Shown here piece by piece: positions 57,301 through 64,000 of a stretch of DNA of 64,000 nt. The DNA is from Knoxdaviesia capensis (taxonomy: Eukaryota; Ascomycota; Sordariomycetes; Microascales; Gondwanamycetaceae), in assembly GCA_001510575.1 (NCBI GenBank), contig LNGK01000004.1, forward strand, positions 124,001-188,000, in the 5' to 3' direction. The stretch's first letter is position 1. The number at the start of each line of letters is the position of its first letter. The notes under the pieces are model-generated. The model did not search any database, was not told the DNA's origin, and was given only the letters and a program-made list of their open reading frames with translations. Made by a program: the position numbers and the translations under genes.

Positions 57301-59100
57301 CTTTGTTGTTGTTGTTGGGCGGCATCTTGGTCGGCGCATTGCCGAGTCTCGGCTGCGCTTATCATGTGCTCTGCGTCTACATACACACTTTTGGTCATGA
57401 TTGTCGGAATCACAAGCTAACCTGACCTCGCAAACGCCTGTGTTGTTTTGGTTTTCGTCAACAGTCCAAGTTCCGATCTCACGCGTGGACAAGATTTCCC
57501 GTCAAGCCGCGGAACCAGCATTCCGTCCATCACCCAATCGCCGCCGCCTCGTCCACATGAACGCGCCGGAGGCGTGGAGGATTGGGAAGATGTTGATAGC
57601 CAAGAAGTCGACCGCTACGGCTTTATCAGCCTACCGAAACTAGAGTCGCGCCTGGGCACGCCGACCGGCATGCGCAACTCGGGATCGTTCCGCCACCGCA
57701 ACCCGCTCGTGAAGCGCGACACCTCTGGGCTCGCGGCCTCCTCGTCGGTGGGAGGAGTCTTCGGCCGCAAGCCCAGCCGGAAGGTCTCGGCACGGTCGCT
57801 CAATACCCAGGCGTCGGCCCGGTCTACATTGTCGTTCCGCTCGACACGCTCTGCCATCCGACAGGCGGGTAACCTGCTACCGCACAATACCGAGCGCCGC
57901 CTTATGGATGCGGCTGGCGATATGCTGACGTTGTCGCCCGGCATCAATCGCATCGAAGACGACATGCAGGGCCTGACCATCTCCGAAGCCCTGAAACACA
58001 AGGAGTGGGAGCGGGCGGAGAAGTGGCGGCGCATGGCCCAGGTGGTCAAGCGGGGCGGCGGGAGCGCCGGCGAAGGCGAGGGCATGAACTTTGAGTTCGA
58101 CACGTCCAACCCCAAGCTTGTCGATCGCACGTGGAAGGGCATCCCTGACCGGTGGCGCTCAGCCGCATGGTACTCGTTCCTTGCCACCAGCGCCCGTGCG
58201 CGCAACGAGTGCGCCGACGAAGCGGCGCTGATCGCCGAGTTCCACCGACTGCAGAGCATCAGCTCGCCCGACGACGTGCAGATCGACCTGGACGTGCCGC
58301 GCACGATCAACCGCCACATCATGTTCCGGCGGCGCTACCGCGGCGGCCAGCGGCTGCTCTTCCGCGTGCTGCACGCCATGTCGCTGTACTTCCCGATTGT
58401 CGGCTACGTCCAGGGCATGGCGGCGCTGGCGGCAACGCTGCTCTCGTACTTTGACGAGGAGCACTGCTTCGTCGTGCTGGTGCGGCTGTGGCGGCTGCGC
58501 GGGCTTGAACGGCTGTACAGCCCCGGCTTTGACGGGCTGATGGCCGCGCTCGACGAGTTCCAGTCGCGCTGGATGGCGCACAAGCCGGTGGCGCGCCAGC
58601 TGACCGAGTTCGCGATCGACGCCACGGCCTACGGCACGCGCTGGTACCTGACGCTGTTCAACCTGTCGATTCCGTTCCCCGCGCAGCTGCGCATCTGGGA
58701 CGTGTTCTTCCTGCTCGGCGATGCGCCGATCGAGCCGCCGGCCGCCGCCAGCACCTCCGACGGCACGCCCACCCCAACCGCCCCGTCGACCTCGGCGACT
58801 GTGCCGGCCGCCGCCAGTCCCGCCGGCGGCACGGGCGACGGCCTCGATGTGATCCACGCGGCCAGCGCGGCGCTGATCGACGCGCTCAGCGAAGTGCTCC
58901 TCGACTCGGACTTTGAGAACGCCATGAAGGCGCTGACCTCGTGGATCCCCATTAAGAACGAGGATCTGATGATGAAGGTTGCGCGCGCGGAGTGGAAGCT
59001 GCACCACCACCGGCCCGGTGTGCCGGCCGCCGGGGGAGCGTCTCCCGTGCCGGCGATGAGTGCGGGGGCTCGGGCGCGGGCGTTGTTTCGGCTGCGGTAG
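54340..59100 (+). CDS. TBC-domain Rab GTPase-activating protein, long disordered N-terminus
   Basis: Exons 54340-57182 and 57465-59100 join (donor GTACGA, acceptor CAACAG, split codon GC|T) into 1,492 residues. The first ~1,000 residues are Ser/Pro/Thr-rich and probably disordered, with Pro runs, Ser runs and a Thr-only-like stretch near 765-785. The TBC domain (about 1168-1370) starts WKGIPDRWRSAAW and carries both catalytic fingers: IDLDVPRT with the arginine finger R1227, and GYVQGM with the glutamine finger Q1264. These speed GTP hydrolysis on Rab proteins in membrane traffic. The domain resembles the RN-tre/USP6NL type; the target Rab is unknown. An Ala/Thr/Pro insertion (about 1375-1410) interrupts the C-terminal half. 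The intron is 282 bp and the 3' exon alone would lack the N-terminus, so an alternative downstream start is possible. The frame is open upstream to 53809, but that looks like leader. Confidence 0.82.
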
Positions 59101-59460
59101 TGACGGGGGTATGGTGTAGATAGGATCTGGGTGGAGAGGGGAAGCATGGGGGTTCTCTCGTTAATAATATCATTTCCTTTGTCACTTTGTCTTTTTTTGC
59201 GGTGTTTGAGGGCATAGCCTAATTCTCTCTAGAAAGCACACTCTATGTCACACTCAGCATCCACTATTCAGTTCCATATACCATGTTGTTTAGTATCTAA
59301 TCTCCTTCTGCTTTGTGACATTCCTATTGCATGCTATCGTGATCATCTTGTATTAGCTTGTGGTGACTGGGGTTGAACAAGGGCTATATTTCAGTATAAA
59401 ACTACTTACTATAGGAAGCATGGAATTCGGAAGATATTCATGTGATCTTTCTCTTTTTTT

Positions 59461-59600
59461 ATCTGAGCGCGGTGGCCGAGCTTGGAGCCCTGGATGCCAT
59501 CAATCTCGGGCCACACGCCGGCGTACTCGATGGCGCCGCGCACCACGCCGGCGATGTCCGCACAGTGCCTCCGCGCACGCTCGCACCGTCCGCCTCGGCG
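59461..59600 (-). pseudogene. Gene relic resembling an NmrA/isoflavone-reductase-like tail
   Basis: A short GC-rich island reads, on the minus strand, HCADIAGVVRGAIEYAGVWP followed by EIDGIQGSKLGHRAQ. The GVWPE-x-GI-G-KL pattern resembles a conserved segment in the C-terminal half of fungal NmrA-like NAD(P)-binding proteins. About 40 residues look like protein; both sides turn abruptly into AT-rich or unrelated sequence, with no start and no nucleotide-binding N-terminus nearby. I therefore call it a broken fragment. Family assignment rests on one short motif and could be wrong. Confidence 0.3.
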
Positions 59601-60477
59601 CGCCGGATAAGCGGGGCCGGCCGACGGATGGCTCTCTCCGTGACGTGAAATCTAAGCTCCCATCTACACGATTTGAGTGTTATTTATTTTTTGGGAGGGG
59701 AAGGGGGGGGGGGGAGGCGCGATGTGACTTTGGCTTTTTCCCTCGGCGCCTGACGTGCGACCTGGCAAAAAGAAGCACACGCTGAGGCAGTGCGGCGTCT
59801 CGACGAACCATGGTAGCATTGCATGAGCCGTGATCCAGACATTTAATTTTGTTCGGGGGCGTCAGCACGCCACAGGACTCTGAAGGAACCGGAGCCACAG
59901 ACTGATGATCTGTGCTGGGCAGAAATACACATATATACCCCGGGAAGAGTGAGTGTCCTTGGAACCACGACATACGCACGCTCAGACCCTTGTGGTCCAG
60001 CGTAACGTGTTCGTCGACATCTGGCAGTGTTGTGTGTAGGATATAAATAGCGCCCGTACAACGCCAATCCGTGCTGCAATGAATAAGGAGGGGGCCGGGG
60101 AATGCATCCATGGCCACCAGTTCCCCGAAGATAACGCCTTCGCTGCGTGTACCTCTCACCCACGTCCACGAGTGCAAAGAAGACTCCGGCCGTCGTCAAC
60201 CGCCACGTCCCCGATGTCCGCACCCGGCCTCAAAAATAGCCTCGTTGCACGGATACCTGATACTCCCCATTCCCCCGTCTTCCCCCCTTCTCTCTGTTCG
60301 TCTCCGGGGAACATGCCCTTCCCGGCCGTGGCTTGATTTGGCCCGTTTTCCCCTCTTCAAACCTCCCCACATGTTGCGCACGCAGACAGGGCCGGTATCA
60401 GCAACAAAGCCCGCGGCTGTGTATTTGGGGTTCTGCTAAGTAAGCTGGGCATTCCGCAGGTGGGTGGCGGCTTTATC

Positions 60478-60508
60478 TATATATATATATGTGTGTGTGT
60501 GTGTGTAT
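60478..60508. repeat. (TA)n-(TG)n compound microsatellite
   Basis: TATATATATATATA switches directly into GTGTGTGTGTGTGTG. Confidence 0.85.
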
Positions 60509-63500
60509 ACGTCCGGCCGTCCGTCAGGCGTCCGAGAGAGAGAGTGGGGTTACATCTCTGATCATTCGATGTCTTTTGAAACGGAGGGGGAGAGAGAACG
60601 CAAGAGGAACAGGAAAACTGTGGACTGCTGTGTACAGCGCAGAGTTACCCGGGCTCTCCGAGCCGTGTTGGCCGCTGGGCCCGGCCAGTGGGCCAGGACT
60701 GCAGACGGGAAGCATCCAAGAGCCACAGGGCACGGACTGGCTGTGACGGGCAAGGAGAAGCACCAGAGTCAGAACCCTTGGTAGCGATGGAGCCACAAGT
60801 CAGTAGTTCCAAGTCTATGCCCAAAGCCTCACCCCAAAGAAAAAGACAAAAATAACACCCGGCAATGATCATTACAGGCCAGGACGAGTCCCTGAAAGCC
60901 CAGAACCGTGTTCCGCCACAGCATCAGCATCATCTTCCGCGCCATCGTCGGCGTACTCTCAGTATCTGCCCTCCTACGCAAACCATGGGAAGTCAACGGG
61001 AGCTGCAAAGCGGAAAAAAAGAAGAACCAAAAACGATCATGTGTGGTCCCCCAGGTTTCGGGTCGCCTTCATGCTTCGGCCGTGCCCAGACTTCGCGCAT
61101 TCTTGGTTTTGGTGGCGTCCACAACAGACACGGCAAGGGGGACGCAATCCGTGTATGTCCACGGAAACACTTCATACGCCATGACAAGCAACTTGGCCCG
61201 CAACGCAAGTCTCCGAAGAACGAAGAAAAGGAATACATGGAACAGCGAGCAACCTCGATCTCTTGGGCCCTGACACGGGGATATCAGACACCTGGCTCGT
61301 ATCAGGGGGGCGGGGGGGCATGCCGGACGCCAAACGCCGAAACCCAAAGACTCCTGCCCCGCTCCCAATGCCCGAGACACGCCGACCTGCATATGCAACC
61401 GCATCTACATGTTCCTTTTCTTCCAGGCCGCCTTTCCGGGCTGTGGCCTGTGGTTTGGGTGGAGCAGACGACATCCAAGCGTGCAGCACAGCAGAACGCG
61501 TGCTGCGCTGGACCTACGGCACGAAACGAAGAACACACACACGGAGCATCTTTTCACGGGCGGCTGGTTCTGGACGGTCTGTACGGGGACTCAGCAAGCA
61601 GGAAGTGTCTTTTCTGTGTTGGTGGTAGCCGGCCGGGTCTGAGTTGGGACGTGAGACGTCCAAGTATGTAACGGCACATCTATATATGCAGGCGTCACAC
61701 TGAAGACAGGATTGGAGAGCATACCCTTGATCCTAACATACTACCTCCACTGCGCAGCCCCCCCGCGGACCTGTTGTTCTTTGACGTAGGTCTCTGCACC
61801 ACGCATGAGACCAGCCTGCTGGCGCGTTACATGCTCTGGACTCTAGTATAATCTCCCAAAATGGGGCACACAGGGCCAGCCGCAACGTGAATGGACCACA
61901 GCGCACACAGGAACGGCGGGGAAGGGGAGGCGGGCGGGCGGGCAGACTTCTGAGTGGCTGTCTACCGGCGCTCGCCAGAATCAAAGACAGCCTGTCTGAT
62001 ACCTGCCGGTACGCGTTGCACGCTGCCTCGGCAAGTATCCAGCAAGGTGTGCGGGGCGAACACGGACGACGCGGCACGGAGCTCGGCTAGCCGCCGCCGC
62101 CGCCGCCCCGGACAACAGACCGCCGTAATGGAAGGGACTCGGAGTCGGGGCCCGAGACCAAATGAGCCGGTCATTTTGCTGTTGAAAGACACGTGCGGTG
62201 ATACAAAATCAAGGTCATGTTCTCTCCGCGCGCGGCTCTAGGATGCCAATCTCAAGAACAGGCCGCCCGCGGGGCAGCAACAGTCGCAGCCGCTTCGAGT
62301 CTGCCTCCCCCCGATATCGACAATGCGATGGGCGTGTCGAGGGCGCGCGAAAGTGTGGTCCGGTGGGCTTGGCTGTCTATAAGCTGGCGATGTCGTGCTC
62401 TCCGACCAGCGGCGGCTACTTGGCACTTGACACGGCGTCTGCTCCGCTGGTCGTAGACTCGTGAGGCCGTTCTGCGGATGAAGTGTGACTGGTTCCGTAC
62501 GGAATGGGCTGTCAATGGTTCCGGGATAGTTCGTTCTAGGCGATTCAAGACATCTCGAACCAGTGTGCAAGTGTCGTTGTACTTGCCCCAACGCACACAA
62601 CCCCGCGCCGGCTCCCCGGAATGCAGTCTCAAGACCCCCCCAGCCACGCCGCGTGGAGAACTGCGTGTTTATTTGCGCTGCCGGCCCATTTGCGCCTGCT
62701 GGGAAAGATACAACCTTCCATGTGTGAGGGTCCCCCGGCACGGACGAGCGGCGCCGAAGGAAGCCCGATAGATCCGCCGGAAAGGGTAACAGCGGGGGGC
62801 AGGACAACGCTGCATAGGAAGCTCGTGACGTTCTGGACAGAGCAGAGAGAGCGTTTATATAGCCCCCCTCGGGCCGCGCGGGCATCCCAGATGCCAGTGT
62901 AGGTGGCAACGGGGAAGGGGGAGTCCCTGAACGCCCAGCGTGGATGAGGATTCTAGCAGTCTAGAGCGGCTTGCAGGCGCCATGCGCCATGATAGCCCAG
63001 CACACATCTCTGGTTGATGGCGCTATGGACGCCCAATCGTGTTGACGGAAGTTCAGTCCCAGACCGATATCGGCAGTTATCGCCGATGATATGCCCCGGT
63101 GGCCCAGGACGGGAGAGTGGACCAGTAAGTGCAGAGATATATGCGTTTCTATTGGTGTGTGGAGAGAGCTGTGGAAGTCAAGTCGACGGGGCTGGGCGGA
63201 GTTGGACTTATATATACCTCTCCACTGCGCCGGACCATGATTCAGAGTTGCCAATATCAGAATACATCAACAATCACGCAGTGAATCACTCTACAAACAT
63301 TTCCTGCTGATCGATCCACGCAGTCGTCACCATGAATCACCTCTTCCGTCGCCTTTGAAGCACCTCACCTTCTATCCACTAAAAAAGCCAGCCGGCCTCC
63401 CACGGACATTTGGTCTTTTTCGTCGGTCCGCCTCAGCACAAATTCCACCAGGCTCTCTCTCTCTGTCTCTCCGGCCCGATATGCCCGCCATAGCAGAAAG

Positions 63501-64000
63501 GCGGTTCTCCCAGACGCAGCGCTAAGACTGCTTTAACGATACCATGAACTTTTAGGTCTAGAACAAAACCACTATCATCGCCATCAGGAGCTGGCGGGGG
63601 CGGGTGCATATGAAAATGCGCAGTGAGACACCCGGAGGACTTCACTGACTAGGCAGCACTGACACAAAAGGAAGAAGACCCCAGATAGAAAATAGACGGC
63701 CCCCGAATGCCATGCTTACAGGATTCTTGACCCACATGTGCCGGTGCCGTGGGTCGCTCAACTGCTGCTATCAGGAGTGAAAGTGGAAGGATTCCTGGAT
63801 TTTGTGTTGTCCACCCAGTTGAATCCTTCCACATTAAAATGACATTCCATTTACCGGTCTAGGCCAATTCATGGGCGAGCGAGACCACCCATTCCAAACA
63901 ACAAAGGCGTTACCTTGCCGCAGAGGTACATGTAGGAATCGTTCCAGCACGGACGTGTGTGCTGCCCGTTGCCGTATACGGATAGCCGTCTTCATTTGGC

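Larger units (their letters stand above)
59101..64000. other. Right-end spacer, only a gene relic seen
   Basis: 4.9 kb without an intact gene. It contains the relic listed at 59461-59600, a G-run at 59700-59720, an (AT)n/(GT)n tract at about 60478-60508, and GC-rich patches (61900-62900) whose frames have no recognisable domains. A gene beyond the right edge could have its promoter here. Confidence 0.4.

Noticed and set aside
60865..61671. 268-codon plus-strand open frame
   Set aside because: Composition is random, overlapping frames on both strands are equally open, and no domain or splice structure is visible.

Overview
The window looks like nuclear DNA of a filamentous ascomycete (Pezizomycotina). 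A Sordariomycete, perhaps a Chaetomiaceae-like one, is my best guess, but the sequence does not settle the class. The reasons are: short GT-AG introns of about 65-280 bp with GTAAGT/GTATGT/GTACGT-type donors; GC-rich coding exons inside AT-richer, microsatellite-studded spacers; long pyrimidine-rich leaders upstream of start codons; and a typical fungal gene set (allantoicase, ferric reductase, hybrid histidine kinase, CCT chaperonin, TBC RabGAP). There are no operons, rRNA, tRNA, CRISPR arrays or intact transposons that I can see. All exon borders were worked out by eye and checked only for frame closure.

Layout. 1.5-8.1 kb: three plus-strand genes, namely a secreted phytase/esterase-like protein, a DUF1993-type protein and the chaperonin subunit CCT3. 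8.5-15.8 kb: minus-strand block with a PRKRIP1/DUF1168 spliceosome-associated protein, a 773-residue ferric reductase, an uncharacterised 214-residue protein and a disrupted gene. 17.4-19.4 kb: a plus-strand DET1-like histidine phosphatase, convergent with a giant (about 2,503 residue) minus-strand hybrid histidine kinase at 20.9-28.5 kb. 28.5-36.6 kb: nearly gene-free, with one weak small-gene candidate, a 32-bp tandem repeat and telomere-like motifs. 36.6-37.4 kb: minus-strand cytochrome b561. A 4.9-kb spacer separates it from plus-strand allantoicase (42.4-44.0 kb) and an ankyrin-DIL protein (45.0-47.9 kb). A 6.4-kb gene-free stretch, strongly pyrimidine-rich in its 3' part, leads into a 1,492-residue TBC-domain RabGAP (54.3-59.1 kb). 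59.1-64 kb holds only a short relic that resembles an NmrA-type reductase.

The genes are mostly unrelated housekeeping, signalling and nutrient genes. Ferric reductase and cytochrome b561 are both heme-membrane redox proteins but lie about 24 kb apart with no sign of co-regulation. Allantoicase has a cluster of GATA-factor sites in its leader, consistent with nitrogen catabolite control. I found no convincing undescribed multi-gene system. The most unusual items are the disrupted gene at 15 kb, the histidine-rich linker of the hybrid kinase, the unknown protein with a conserved-looking His...Cys layout, and the very large spacers.
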